A model generated the notes under the pieces. That model saw nothing but the letters and a program-made list of their open reading frames with translations, ran no database searches and was not told the DNA's origin. Below, in pieces: positions 47,558 through 60,600 of a DNA stretch of 64,000 nt. Position numbers and translations under genes: made by a program. The number at the start of each line of letters is the position of its first letter. Position 1 is the stretch's first letter. This DNA is from Pseudovirgaria hyperparasitica (Eukaryota; Ascomycota; Dothideomycetes; Acrospermales; Acrospermaceae), in NCBI RefSeq assembly GCF_010093815.1, contig NW_022985550.1, forward strand, positions 1,749,074 to 1,813,073. Reading direction: 5' to 3'.

Positions 47558-48001
47558 TCAGATCATGTTGATACCAACGATGACATAGTACGTACCCCAA
47601 GCCCAGCACACAAACCATGTACATCCCATACTCACACAATCACATATACAGAAAAAGAAGCTTAGACTCACGACGAGACACATCCCCCAACTCACTGCAC
47701 CCAATCTCGATACCTCCTTGGAACCCTCCGATCCAGCTCCCAGGATCTCCACCAAACTCAAAGCGATCCCCGTGATCGACAGTGAAGGCAGAAGTAAGAA
47801 ATACAGGATATTGTACAGAAATCTTGCGTTTGCGCTGCAGAAGACCTTATGGCGGCAGCGGAACTGTTGGATAATGGATCGGGTCCTTGCTCGGCATGCT
47901 CTCCCGTGGACGGTACAATTCGACATGGTGCCGCAGCATGTGGGCTTGGTGGTTGAAGTCGCGAGATGGGACATAACAGCAGTGGTATCGTGAGACTGCA
48001 T
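47558..48001 (-). CDS. Predicted Cys-rich small membrane protein, function unknown
   Basis: I do not recognise this protein. From the ATG at 48001 the frame gives 147 aa: a Cys-rich, basic N-terminus (KPTCCGTMSNCTVHGRACRA, then CRHKVFCSANARF) followed by hydrophobic stretches (LYNILYFLLLPSLSITGIAL and VSWGMCLVVSLSFFFCICD). A GTGAGT after CLVV could be a splice donor; use of the GAG 41 bases on would give another hydrophobic C-terminus, so the end is uncertain. It lies about 250 bases upstream of the membrane-protein frame at 46697-47305 on the same strand. A single longer gene was considered, but no in-phase splice was found. Confidence 0.4.
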   Translation of the reverse strand: MQSHDTTAVMSHLATSTTKPTCCGTMSNCTVHGRACRARTRSIIQQFRCRHKVFCSANARFLYNILYFLLLPSLSITGIALSLVEILGAGSEGSKEVSRLGAVSWGMCLVVSLSFFFCICDCVSMGCTWFVCWAWGTYYVIVGINMI

Positions 48002-48618
48002 TGTATAGGAGATGATGTGAAGAGATTTGAGAGTGCGTTGTGAGATGGAGACTGGAAGATGAGAATTTATATATTTATACAATATTAGCGGCACGATTGG
48101 GAAGATTCGAAGGTCGCATTCTGGGCTAGAGGGTGGGAAACCATGGTTGATCTTCAGTAATGTGGCTGTGTGGCATACGGATGTTTCGGAGGGAGATGTA
48201 CGGAGGCTCACGGATAGCTTGTTGATGTTTTTGCGCGATAGGATTGTCGAGGCGTGGAGATATTCCTCAGTACAACGCCTGGTGTCATTTGATGCGACGA
48301 GGTGGCCATCAAGGTAAGCACACCGAGTAAGCACTCCGGGAGCGGTAGATCTGGTTTGTTGCTATCGCCACTACTATAACAATATGTTGCGTCTGTAAAT
48401 AATTAATAGCAAGTCTCAAAACGTCTGGGACCTATACTTGTGCCATAGGTGGAAACTCCCCAGATGTCTCTTACATTACTGTGCCAACGATGAGGTATCG
48501 TTTCTCCAGCATGAATATGTAATGAAACTTACTCATCAAACACAAGGAGCGTGGCCCTGGGAAGTTCCTTCTAAGCAGATATGCAATGGCAAGCGAAGTA
48601 ATTAATTCTCTACCAAGT
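48002..48618. other. Intergenic, small membrane protein to END3
   Basis: About 600 bases. The frame of the small membrane protein stays open upstream to 48334, but that part has no membrane or family features and I treat it as a leader. Nothing else was recognised; the END3 3' UTR should lie at the right. Confidence 0.4.
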
Positions 48619-49931
48619 CTATGCACCGACCTTCGCTGCCTCAATCTCCTCCTTCAAATCATTCAATACTCTTTCTCTCTCCTTCCAATGCCTTTCCAAG
48701 CTCTCGATCTGATCTCGAACAGTATCAATATCTTCCCTGATACTCTTCAAGCTTGCCCCTTCTTTAACACTCCCGATGCCCTCCTCTAGGTCTCGTAGTT
48801 CACGCCTTTTATAATCTAGTAGTTGCTCCAATTCCCGCTTCACAAGGGCCGGTTTTGACGTATCCTCCCTCCTATTGCCTTTACTTCGACCCCTATTGGC
48901 TGCCTCTTCAACCCGCTTCATCTTGTCTTCGATTTCACGTAGTTGTTTCTTCAAGCGAACCTCCTCCCAATCCTCAGTAGTTTTCCCACCGAAATCAGTC
49001 TTCTTGTTATATGCTGCGCCAGCCCGATCTCCAACACCGAGGCGCGTCAAGTATGCATCCCCGAATTTGGCCTTTCGGCCTGTGCTTGTGTCGTCACCAC
49101 TTTGAACAGCCCAGCGGTCTTTGTTCGTTCTTTGTTCGCCTACTCGATCGATATTATACTCGATATTGCCTTTCTCGAAAGTAGCGCGCAGACTAGGAGG
49201 TACGCTCCGCGGAACACGGTATCCCTCGTGTCGGCCATTGAGGATGTGTAGGAAAGCCAGGCAGGCATCTTTACCGATTGCGCCGCGCGCTTGCGGGTTC
49301 ACCAGGTTCCATGCTGATCGTATGTCTGTATCTGGAACGTCGAGTGATTCGTAGAGGTCGGTGAGGGAATTGAATGCGACCTCGCCATTAGCGGAACGGT
49401 TTGCCGTGTATATCTCTTCATATTTGGATTTATCACCGGGTCCCATGTACCAGTCGAAGTCATTCCGAAGGGCACCAGCGTCATCGTCGTCATCGTCAAC
49501 TTGTTCGAATTGCGGTTGTCGTCCGGTGAGTGCGCGTGTTGCTTGTACCAGGTGGGCTTTAGATTCAGGAACGAGCCAGTCAGGTAGCTGTTGAGGTACA
49601 TCGGCGTATTCCTGAAATGACATGATACATCAACATAAGCCTATATTGCATAGCCTGTGAAGAGAGGCTGCGGCGAGGCGAGTAGACTTACTCCATTTAC
49701 GAGATCAAAGATGAGCCTCATAGCTACACAGAATTCTTCAAAGTCTAGTTTTCCATCGTTGTCAACATCCGCGAGGTCCCATATTCTTTCCAGTTGATCA
49801 TCGCGAAGTTGGCTGTTCTTTAAGACTGTCGCTGCCGACGCGCCAACGAGATGTGTTCCACCGTTTGCTAGAGAGCTGAATATTTCCCAGTAGCGATCAA
49901 TTTCCCACTGCTCGATTCGTTTTTGTGCCAT
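48619..49931 (-). CDS. END3: Actin cytoskeleton/endocytosis protein End3 (EH-domain)
   Basis: Part of the Pan1-Sla1-End3 coat complex that links endocytic sites to actin at the plasma membrane. Exons on the minus strand are 49931-49692 and 49611-48619, with an 80-base intron (GTAAGT..TTTCAG); 410 aa, the usual length for filamentous fungi. The first EH domain has a good EF-hand loop, [13 protein letters not shown] (about residues 54-66), and the splice joins DLVNG to [15 protein letters not shown], a strongly conserved End3 sequence. A second, degenerate EH domain lies at about 140-230 ([20 protein letters not shown]). The C-terminal 150 residues form a charged coiled coil, the Pan1-binding part. 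The Aspergillus orthologue is known as sagA. Confidence 0.94.
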
Positions 49932-50440
49932 TTCATGAAGTAAATACTGACTGCACTGGTGTTTTGTGGCGTGTATGCGGAATGTCGACCGTGCTGCGTA
50001 TGCTCATGTCCGACTGGGGACCCTAAGCCTCAGGTATAATGCAGCCTTGTAGCCTAGCAGGGCAAACGGCTTAATCTCGGGGCCTGCATCGCCGATATTG
50101 GAAATGCTTTGTAGGCGATGTATTTGGCATGTTAATAAGGAGTTGATGAAAGAGTTAAGATGAGAGTGTTGTATTATCGTTAAGACATGCAAAATTGACA
50201 ATTATGTGCAGCCGAAAAAGCAGCGTGCAACAACTTTAATAATTCCCTGCCTTTCATTTTCCCTTGTACATTCACAACGCCAACTAGAGAGAGGAATCAT
50301 ATCAGTAAGATGTCTGTCCGTGCTAAAAGAAAAGAAACTATGACTATTCACATCTTTCCGGGGTAAGCTACCACTGGTGATCATATGCTGCTGACATTGA
50401 GGCGCCCATATATACCCCAACATATACAGGTTGACTTGTT
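49932..50440. other. Intergenic, END3 to csmB
   Basis: 509 bases between two minus-strand genes, expected to hold the END3 promoter and the csmB 3' UTR. No gene or motif was recognised. Confidence 0.45.
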
Positions 50441-53400
50441 TTACATATTTGCTAATTCAGCATCAATCTGGTGGTCGAGGAATGTCTTGCGTTCTCCATT
50501 CAACTGGGTCTGAAGCCTTTGCTCCGCCAAAGCCTTGAGCTGCTTCTTAGTAACAGTGTCAAGGTCAACCTCACCGAGGCATGCTTGAATGGCCTCGATA
50601 ATCTGTGCATCTGACGGCCCGCTTGTCATTGATTGAAAGTTGAGGTTAGAGGCGGGTCTGCTTCCCATACCGGGCCTGCCCATCAAATTGTCCGATGATT
50701 GGAACCCTATTTGACTAGGTCTGTGATGTGCATATGGCGAGTTCTGGGCGTACACATCACTCATGTTCCCCATTGACATGTGGCGTTCGTTTTGCGGGTT
50801 GTCTTGGTATCGATTCAGGGTATATGAGGATTGCCGCTGTTGCATCCCGAATGGATTCGGAGAATGCGATTGTGGGGGCATATGCATCGAGTTGTGGTTG
50901 TTGAAGCCGAGGATCGTCGACGCCGGCTGAACAGATGAGTAGACGGACTGCATGTCGTTCATTTCAAACCCATCATCGTCATATGTGCTTTGAGCGCCTT
51001 TCTCGGCCGTCGCAACAAGGCCGCGTCTGCCCGGTAAATTATTGGCGGTAGCATAGTCGTCCCATCGTTGGAGTGGAATGCTTCGAGGGTCAAATCCTTC
51101 ATCATCAACGGCGATGACTTGTTTGTTGCCTTGTTCACCAATGACGATACGCGTGTTACCCCATGAGAAGTCGTCCTGCTTCCAGAATGAATAGACTGGC
51201 AGAGCGAAAGAATAGATAGGGAACGCGAGGATGTAGATAATCATCCAGCCAACGTGCTGCCATTGTCGCTTCACAATGAAGATAATGGCTTGTAGACCAT
51301 ACACAGCTGCAAGCATTACAATCGAGAAGATAGGGAGTTGACCTTTACCTGTGGCTACCGTATAGATTAAATAGACGATGTATCCACAGGTGGCCGGAAG
51401 AATGATAGTACCGAACAGGTCGATAAAGACGACGAATCTCATACTGAAGCAGCAGAAACCGCACATGTCCTTGAGGAATATGAGTTCGCCCAAATTGTGA
51501 ATTGTCGAGTTGATCCAGCGACGTCTCTGCGATAGAAGGATGCTCCAAGTCTCTGGTGCAGCAGTTTTGGCGTATGCATCGGGAATAAACTTGTAGGAAT
51601 GGCCCGGAAAGTGTTTGGTCATGAGCGTTGTCAGATAACGATCCTCTCCGAGTGATAGCAGATTTTTCTTGTGCAGCGTGTCGACATCGCAGTCACTATA
51701 CTCGTTGATGACCTTGTCAGAAATAATCAGCGGACGACCCTTATCCGCCGTGCGCAATCGGTACATGCAGAAACTGTAAAGTATTAGTGGCCGAGGACGA
51801 AGCGTATGTGTAATTCTGCAGTTATCTTACCATCCAGGTAAACATGTAACACTTCCAAACAAACTTTCGAAGGCCTTCGCCAAGTGATGCGAGATGTAGT
51901 ATTCATATACTTGAATCATCGTCCACCAAGTTCGTTCTTCATTCTCCAAGCTGGTTTCGCCACAGATTCCGGCAATCTTTGCATCATTGGCACAGCTTGC
52001 AACGAGGCGATTCAGGGAGTCTTCCTTGACCATCGTGTCGGCATCGACCATGAAGAGATATTCGTAGAGTTCGGGATCGACACCAATGATGTTATTGATT
52101 TGATGAAACATCTCGAGTTCCAGGGGAGACATGGGAGCGCGATGATGAACCCGATTGAGGAAGCTCATGAGCAGGATCTGGGAGTCCCGCTTTCCACGAT
52201 TACCAGGCTTGGCCTTCCTTTGTTCCGATTCCTTACCGACTTTGACTACAACGATGTAGGGGACAACGTTGCCTTCGTACTCGTACAGTCCAGAATAGAC
52301 CTTACCGTAGTTAAGTTGCTCGCTGCCTTGGCCTACCGACTTGAAGGGAAGAGCGGGAGGATCGACTTTCGGGTCCACACCAAGAATGTCGAGTACAATC
52401 TTCGGTGTTGGTCTATCATTTCCGCCTCCGACAATCATGCCGTCACATATTACACAAATGAGCTTCCGTTTGTTATCATATGCCAGCGCAGTCAAAGAAT
52501 CCAAACCCTTCCGAAGCTGGTCTTCCCCTTCGGTGTAGGCGGGAACCTGACAAATAACAAATTTATCTTGAGCTGCTGGCCGTCTTTTGGATCCAAGTTG
52601 AAGTGCGGCTAAGAACTTGACAAGAATCACAGTACAGAGAATAATAGTGAAAGCCAACAACAGATAGTCGTTTACCTGACACCTCGCAGTTTTCCGGAAG
52701 TCTGTTTCGCCGATGTAGAAGAGGTTCTTAAAGCATTGTAGATGAACACCACTGGTCGTTGAGTTGAATTGATTGTTCCAGTCCTCTGTAATGTCCTGGC
52801 CAGCATTGTCCTTTATTAGCTGTGCGACGTTGTCGTAGACAAAAGTATAATAAGGATTATCATCCATGAGGTCCAGAGTGTGGAAGTAATCCGTCAGATC
52901 GAAAACTTGTCCATCATAGATGAACCAATAATGGTTTTGATTTTTGCCTTCACTCTCGATCTTGGACTTCTCAGTCACTAGCGGTCCTTTGTAGTACTCT
53001 TTCATCTTCGGGAGGAAGTTCTCGCTATACCAGGTCTGGCTAGCAAGTTTACTCGTACGGTCGGATGTCATATTGCCAGATTTGTGGATTCCCTGCGTAT
53101 TGCCGGTCGTAGTATTTGAGATGAGTGTGATCTGATTGTCAGTGACCAGGCCTGGACAGGCAAGAGTCAACGGTGGAATGATGTATGGGTCCATGTCGGC
53201 ACCGGCAAAAGGCTGCATATTCTCAGTAGTCGTCTCAATGTGCGTGTCGGAGTGTTGTTTCCTCCAGAAGTCGCTAATATCGTACACCTTTCCACGATGG
53301 CTTACGTAGAAATCATCGTCACCCTGGTGATAGGAGACCTCCTGGCGATTCCAGACTTTGTCTTTGTTGGGGCAGAGAAGTTTTCCGAAGAAAACAATGT

Positions 53401-55789
53401 AGAAGATAATGGTGGCATTGAGGAGAAAGATGAGCAAGCAGAGCACAAGCTTCTCTCGCCAGGCCATTCTCACATCTGGGCGTTTCATGCGTCCAACCAG
53501 TTTCAGTACAGGTGATGGGATCCAGAACGTGAACGCCCATACGACAAAAACCCAGATCTTCCTGGTCTTCGAGATTGGCTGTTCTGTAACAACGCGGTGC
53601 TCTCCAGTCTCTGGGTCGAACCCCGGATAGTACGACACCCCTTTATTTTCATCGCCCTTATGCCCAAGTCCGTAGTCGCCAGGAGTGTTCCCCTTGATTG
53701 TTGGGGCCAACGTGGGCGCTATGGACTGAGCGCCGAAGACACTTTGGCGACCAGCTAGATTAGCCGAACTATGCTGAGGTTCCAGGAGGTCGTCTCGACT
53801 AGCCTGTGGAGTCGCAAATGGACCTGCTCCCAGATAGCTGTTGTCCATGCCACCGGCTCCGATCATGCCACCGAGCATGGTGGCAGGGGAGGCATCATCC
53901 ATCGGTTTGAGATCTAACATACTTTCGGCTTCCCACCAAGCGGTTTCCCTAATCCAGATGCGTTCGGTCCCGACGATGACTTCACCGTTACTCCAACCTC
54001 GCTCCAGAATCCAATTTTCGATGCCTTCTCTGCCATCCTGACATCCCAAGCGGGAGTAACGCTCGACAAATTCAGTGATGTCGAAGTCCGCTGTGAAGTC
54101 AAGCTGCTTATTTCGCCGATTGGCCCACTCGGGAAGTCGCCATGAGCGCAACTGTGCAGACACTGCACCAGCTGACCATGAGCCTGAGGCGCCTTGAGAC
54201 AAAGCTGATGGAACATCGTCGGTGGGGTGTAACGCAAGTTGGAACCAGACACGGCTGCTACCAAGTACTGTAGATAAATCGAAACGGCCAAGTTTGCCCA
54301 AGACAATTCCTTGGCCATCAATAGGAAAGAGCACACCCTTGAGAAAACAATCGTCTTCCATATCGTACGCAACCTTTTCCAATACCGCCTCTCGTCGTTC
54401 GCGATCATGTTCATGCTCGCGTCCAGCAGCGTTGCTCATAATACCAAGGTCAGGCTCAGATTCAGAGATAGCACTTTGCATTTCTCGGATGACGGATGAT
54501 CCAGCAGGTGTAAATTCCACGCCGTCTTCTTTCAATTCGGCATTGATGCCCTGGGAGTCATCAAAGATGTTCCGTAGTGAGATAGCTTTGCCTAGAGCTT
54601 GATTTGGAATCTCTACAACCGTGATACTCACAGTATCACCGTTCTCAGACTCGGTATCAGGTGTTGGCGGGCCAGCATCGCTATTATCAGAAGAGCCAAG
54701 TTTGATACCCTTGAGTTCTAGCCTAATCGATTCATTTGCTTTGGTGATGACCCAATCAACGAGCGCCTCATAAAGACCGGCAATCAGGACTTCACGGTCA
54801 GTGGTGTCACATTTCCGAAGTAGGATTAGGGGGTCCATGTTCAGGAGTGCAGCAACATCGTTGCATACATCTTCCAGGACATCGGAGTCAACGAGGAAGC
54901 CGACAGTGTCGCCGAGCTTCAGAATACCAGCGAGTGCTGCGATCAGGTCTCGCAGACTACGACCTCTAATGCCGATGGCCTTCAAATTTTCGCGGAAATC
55001 CTCACTCGCGGCTGCATCATCAGCAGTGGGGACATAGGATGGAACATTGTATGTGCCCGATTTGGAGAGCAGTGCGTACTCAGAAGCCGATTTCAGTCCT
55101 AGAATCTCTCTCTCCTGTGGAGAAGCGGAGGGCGAATTGAGATAGTAAAATACATCGAAAGCGCGGAATCCAGGTTCTGACGGAACGCGCAGTAACCCTT
55201 TCTTGGTATCTATGCCAGTTGTCGACAGAGCAATCGAGGCACCCGTAATTGCTCCTGACAAGTCCATAGAAAAGTTCCCAGATAAGGCCGAGTGGCGGGC
55301 ATAGGAATGATTAAGAGGTGTAACGCAATGCGTGAACGCTTTGAGAACATCGAGGGCTGTATAGAAGCTGGTGGGTACCGTGAGCGGAAGAGCCGAGACG
55401 AAAGGAGCAAGTTGTGATGGCGTTGATGGGTGCAATGATCTAGATTGAAGTAGTAAGTAAATGGCCATTCGGCTGAAAGGATCGATTGCCTACCCAAGGA
55501 CAATGCAGCCATCCTCAGCTCTTCTCCTGGCATGTTCCCAGGCTTTGCGACCTAGCTCGACGTCTACAGTGCCTCCGTACCTTCCATCCGGACCCACATT
55601 ACTTGCCGTAATCCAAGTGTTCACCACCAAACTCGTGCTTGACTCTAAATAGTATGGCTGTCCAGAAGTATATGCAGTATGTAGGGCATTAAGTAGTGTC
55701 GTGACAGAGACCTGGCTCGAAATCCCATTGTTTGATCGTGGAGCCGACATGTTCGAGTAAATCGACATACGGCTGTTATAGTTTGCCAT
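50441..55789 (-). CDS. csmB: Chitin synthase with degenerate myosin-motor-like domain (CsmB type, class VI/VII by scheme)
   Basis: Plasma-membrane processive glycosyltransferase that polymerises UDP-GlcNAc into chitin. Exons on the minus strand are 55789-55494, 55439-51831 and 51773-50441, with introns of 54 and 57 bases (second branch CACTAATAC); about 1745 aa. The N-terminal 600 residues align in order with the CsmA myosin head but lack the P-loop GESGSGKT and the DFPGF switch, as known for CsmB. Then come membrane segments, a cytochrome-b5-like domain ([15 protein letters not shown]), a further helix and the GT2 catalytic core: VDADTMV, the splice [19 protein letters not shown] and the signature QRRRW (about residue 1385), followed by membrane helices. 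The C-terminus is a DEK-type domain ([20 protein letters not shown]). An upstream GTG is ignored; the first ATG in frame is [12 protein letters not shown]. It is divergent from csmA. Confidence 0.94.
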
Positions 55790-57504
55790 AGTGTGCGAGC
55801 GGGCCACACGCCCTGTCTGTTGGAAAAACGCCGAATAAGTGTATCGATGATTCGTATCAGAAGTCTGTTGATGGCTTGTGAAGAGCGTATATGGTTCTGG
55901 TTCAGGCGGGTGAGTGGTTTTAGGGGTGTCGACGACAACGCGAGGCTACACGACCTGGCAACTAGATTCGACAGAAGAAGCGAGTGTGAATTTTAAAATT
56001 GAGCGAGTGTGAGTAAGGAGAGAAGATGAAGCGCAAGACACAAAGTCGAGCAAGAATGAGCAGGAGAGTGGTTGACGAAAGGGTGCGAAGGAGAATATCG
56101 GGGCAACCTTGGAGGAAGCGTCTCCAGCTCTAAGCCCAGCGTGTTTGTGTATGTAATCTATCACCAAAGAAGGCCTAGCCCCTAAACGACCAGAAACGCT
56201 GCTTATCACGTGACGTGTTCCAAGCTCGATCGGATTCTTCCAGCACGGAACCTCTGGCTTTTACACACACTTTCTTTCCAAAAGAGGTTTTAACGATTAA
56301 ATATTTAAGAAGGTCCTCCGAGTCCTTCCGGTCTTCTGAATGCTACTTAGAGTTGATGAGTGCCAGAACGTTATACGTAGACGTTGACTTGCGTCAGTAG
56401 TATAGTAGGTGGCCGCGAGCATGCTTCAGGGGGTAAGCAACTAGCATCGTATTGCATGCATGTTGCCTGGGTCCCCTTGACCGACCAATTGCAGAACACC
56501 AATGGCGCAAATCCTGTTGATCAATATTGAACTGCTGGCCTCAAGGACGTCCCCTGCTTGCAGATGGGTTATCCAGCTCCCGTCCAACCTGAGCCTCGAT
56601 TATCAATAGATAAAAGCTATTTTTGGTGTGGCACAACGGCCTGAAGTCTCATCCGTTTTACAAGAACAGGACTTGGTTCAATGCAGCTACGTCGAAGTAC
56701 TATCGAATGGTTGCACCGCCTCCCTTCGACCGGAGAAATGTGGATGCCAAAACAGTGAAGCTCCGAAATCGAGAAGTCAGAAAGAAAAGGAATTTCGTGC
56801 TTCATTTCCCATGTCCGACAGCAGCGTAGAATTGTTGATGAGCTACACAGGAGAGATAACCGAATGGACCCGCTTATGCCCCAGGTCCACTAATGCTGGT
56901 GATTGAAGTTTATACAAAAATTGCTGAGATGATGAAAACCGCGATGGTCGAGACTGAGTATGTTGTTGTGTTACACTGCCTGCCTGTTGTTGGCGGTTAC
57001 AGGCGTGCTGCGGTGAGAACCTCGGGCTGGCACAGTTGCCATCGCGCTATCGATAGATAATATTTACTGCGCACTTTTCGCCACCAAGACGCTCTTCGAT
57101 CTCATTTACGCCTCTGATAGGCCAGGTTTGGCTCTCGCGAGCCGTAGAACGGGACGCAGAGAGGCAACCGTCAGATGGGATGAGTGACGTTCAATCATAT
57201 CATAACGTGATTATTACTTCTGGATCGACAGCAGGGCCATATTGAGGACTTTCAGATGCAGCAAAAGTTGTATGTGTGTATACTATGGAATGCCTCAGTT
57301 ATGGAGTACTGTGGTCGTGGTGGCGCAAATGACAACCTTGTTTGGTGCATCTCTGTACATAGTTTGACACGTGATGAGTCGCACTAGCGATCCGTCCGCT
57401 CACTGCTTACTGCCTTCGAAAAGTCCATCTTCTACTACTACTGTCTACCTGGTTATTTAGGACCACCACTTCTTGCCTCAACAATCACATCTCGGGCTTG
57501 TTAC

Positions 57505-57531
57505 ATGTGTAATAAATCCTTTGTCTTCTGA
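57505..57531 (+). promoter_or_regulatory. Candidate upstream ORF 1 in the csmA leader
   Basis: ATG at 57505 followed by eight sense codons in total and TGA, 167 bases before the csmA start. It matters only if the transcript begins upstream of it, which cannot be seen here. Confidence 0.3.
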
Positions 57532-57545
57532 CATACCTTCGTTTC

Positions 57546-57566
57546 ATGGGATTCCTTTTTCCTTAA
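57546..57566 (+). promoter_or_regulatory. Candidate upstream ORF 2 in the csmA leader
   Basis: ATG at 57546 with six sense codons and TAA, 132 bases before the csmA start. Same caveat as for the candidate at 57505: the transcription start is unknown. Confidence 0.3.
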
Positions 57567-57698
57567 CACACTCGTTGATCTCCTCGCGCTCGTTTCGTGT
57601 CTACCCCTGTTTGAGCCTCAGCACGACCACTCGATCTACCAACATCTTCGACTGGTATCAACACTCGCTACGCGTTCCTTAGGGACGCTCAATCAATT

Positions 57699-60600
57699 AT
57701 GGCTCACCATTCGTACACGGGCAACTCGCCTCAGTTTGCACAGTCTTCACTACCACTACTTCCTGCACATCTTCAATCCGACACTCAGCTTACGGCACAT
57801 CTTGCGAGTCGATTCCATGCCCACTTACCGACATCTCAGCTTTCCTCTCAGGCTATTATAGCTCTTAATACATACTCCGGATCGGCAAAAGGAATCGATG
57901 GCACCAAAGATGGCAGTGCCATGGCAGCTGCGGAGGACCTCGCTGCACGCGCCTTCAAGCGACTAGGACATCGTAGTGAAAGCCAGGCTATAGTATTCCT
58001 GTAGGCATTGTGCAGCATGTGCTTGTATATGGAACCGCACTGACAAGATACAGCGGAGAATCTGGCTCGGGCAAAACAACGATCCGATCTCACTTGTTAA
58101 CAGCACTGCTATCCTACTCGGCCACGCCTCTGTCCCAAAAGCTTTCATACGCAGCCTTTGTCTTTGACTCATTGACTACAACAAAATCACTTACCACGCC
58201 CACAGCGTCGAAATCCGGTCTACTGTTCGAACTCCAGTACGATACGACCACATCAATGCATCCTACACTGATTGGAGGGAAGGTTCTAGATCATCGCCTA
58301 GAAAGAAGTCGAATCACTGCTGTACCCACAGGGGAACGCAACTTTCACATCCTATACTACCTCTTGGCTGGGACAAGTGCAGCCGAAAAAGCACACCTCG
58401 GTCTCGATGGCACGTTACAATCTAATGAACCTGGGTCACGTTTGTCCAATGGTGCCGGAAAACGGTGGAGATACTTAGGACATCCAACACAGCTCAGAGT
58501 TGGCGTGAACGATACCGAAGGATTTCAACATTTCAAAACAGCTCTGCGAAAACTTGAATTTCCTCGCAGTGAAATCGCTGAAATTTGCCAAATTCTGGCC
58601 AGCATTCTTCACATTGGACAATTAGAGTTTCACAGTAGCCAATCTACTACGCCTAATGCCGACGACAGCGGCGGCTATTCTCATGAAGGAGGTGAAGAAG
58701 TTACCATGGTCAAGAATAAGGAGACTCTCAAGACGGTGGCAGCATTCCTTGGTGTAAGTGCTCAAGATCTCGAGCGTAGTTTCGGGCACAAAACGAAAAC
58801 CCTCCACAAAGAGCGCGTGACAGTCATGCTTGATCCGAAAGGTGCTCGAGCAAATGCCGACGAATTCGCTCGAACACTTTACTCCCTTCTTGTGGCATAC
58901 GTAATCGAACAGACGAACGAGAAGATATGCGCGCTTGAGGAATCTGTAGCCAACACTGTCTCAATAGTTGACTTTCCAGGTTTCTCTCAAGTCTCCTCGA
59001 CCGGATCCACACTCGACCAGCTTCTGAATAATGTTGCTACAGAGTCTCACTACAATTTCTGTCTGCAAAGTTTCTTCGAACGTAATAGCGATATGCTTGA
59101 AAGCGAGGACATTTCAGTGCCTGCTACGAGCTACTTCGACAACACGGATGCGGTGAAGGGTCTCATGAAACACGGCAATGGTCTTCTCAGCATCTTAGAC
59201 GACCAGATGCGTAGGGGCAAAACGGACGCGGAATTTTTAGAAAGCGTTAAGAAGCGTTTCAACGGCAAAAATCCTGCAATAACTGGGGGTGACATCATGG
59301 CTACAATGCCTGGAAGTAATTTCGCAACGCACAACGCCTCGGCTTCTTTCACCGTCAAGCACTTCTCCGGCGAAGTTGACTACCCTGTCGACGGTCTCCT
59401 TGAGGAGAATGCTGAGGTCATCTCCGGAGACTTGCTCAATCTTATAAACTCCACTCGTATTCCATTCATTGGAGAGCTTTTCGGCCAGGCTGCGCTCAAT
59501 ACGGTCGTCCACCCGAAGGAAAAGTCATCGGTGATGCAGGCTTCAGTCAGCTCTAAACCAACACGAATGCCCAGCATGGCCAGACGTAAAATTGACAAGC
59601 TGTCGAAGCTCGGTAATCGCAAAGTTAGCGGTGGCGAATCGGACGGCGGTAGCGACCTCGATGCTCGAAGCATATCAAAGAACGGTCGTACAAAAGATGT
59701 ATCTGCTGGGAAGCAACAAGGTGCTGCTGCTCAGTTCTTGTCTTCCCTAGACGTTATTACAAAGTCTTTGTCTCGGCCCAGCGTCAATCCTTATTTTGTC
59801 TTCTGTCTGAAGCCCAATGACCGTCGGATTGCAAATCAGTTTGACAGCAAATGCGTGCGTATGCAGATGCAGACCTTTGGGATTGCCGAGATCAGTCAAC
59901 GTCTACGAAATGCAGACTACAGCGTCTTTGTACCATTTGCTGAATTCCTTGGACTTTGCGAAAGCGACGCTATGCTTGTAGGCAGCGAGAAGGAGCAGGT
60001 GGAGATGATTCTCGATGACAAACGGTGGGCGGCGAACGAAGCCAAAGCTGGCACGACCGGCGTTTTCCTAAGCGAGAAATGCTGGCTTGAAATTGCTAAT
60101 GTCCCAGCATTTGGGACTACTAGCACTCGTCACGCCGGTGCAGATATTGAAGAGGATCAGTCTGGCTTTCTTACTCCTGGTGACGGCGCGCGCTCTGGAT
60201 ATAGTGATTCACACGTTAGGCTCGTTGGAAATTCTCAGTCTGGAGGTCCATACACGGATGACAAAGCTGGTGGCTACTTCGGTAGCAGAGACATTGATGT
60301 CAAGTCCGAAGCTGGTATATCTGCTGTGCATAGCGGAGATATGTTCAAGAATCTCGAGACTCGCGAGCAAATGGCCGAAAAAGGAGCAGAGACCAAGAAG
60401 ATGGAAGAGATTGATGTTGCACACGTCAGTGGCAGCCGCAAACGCTGGTTGTTTGTCGTCTACATGTTGACCTTCTTCATCCCCGATTTTCTGATCAAAT
60501 GGATTGGACGCATGCCGCGCAAGGACATCCGCATTGCTTGGCGCGAGAAACTCACAATCAACATTCTCATATGGATCAGCTGCGCAGCGGTCATGTTTCT

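Larger units (their letters stand above)
55790..57698. promoter_or_regulatory. Shared upstream region of csmB and csmA
   Basis: 1.9 kb between the two divergent chitin synthase starts, the longest promoter-type gap in the right third. Short frames in it have no family resemblance. The right 250 bases are pyrimidine-rich and look like the csmA leader. No RNA gene or consensus operator was recognised by eye. Linked head-to-head csmA/csmB genes are known in Aspergillus, where a shared control region has been suggested. Confidence 0.6.

Noticed and set aside
56623-56906. Two overlapping frames in the csmA/csmB gap
   Set aside because: Short, mutually overlapping, without motif or splice sites in phase. 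Treated as intergenic noise.
60087-60470. Long second frame inside csmA
   Set aside because: It lies inside the strongly supported csmA exon in another phase, and no family resemblance was seen.
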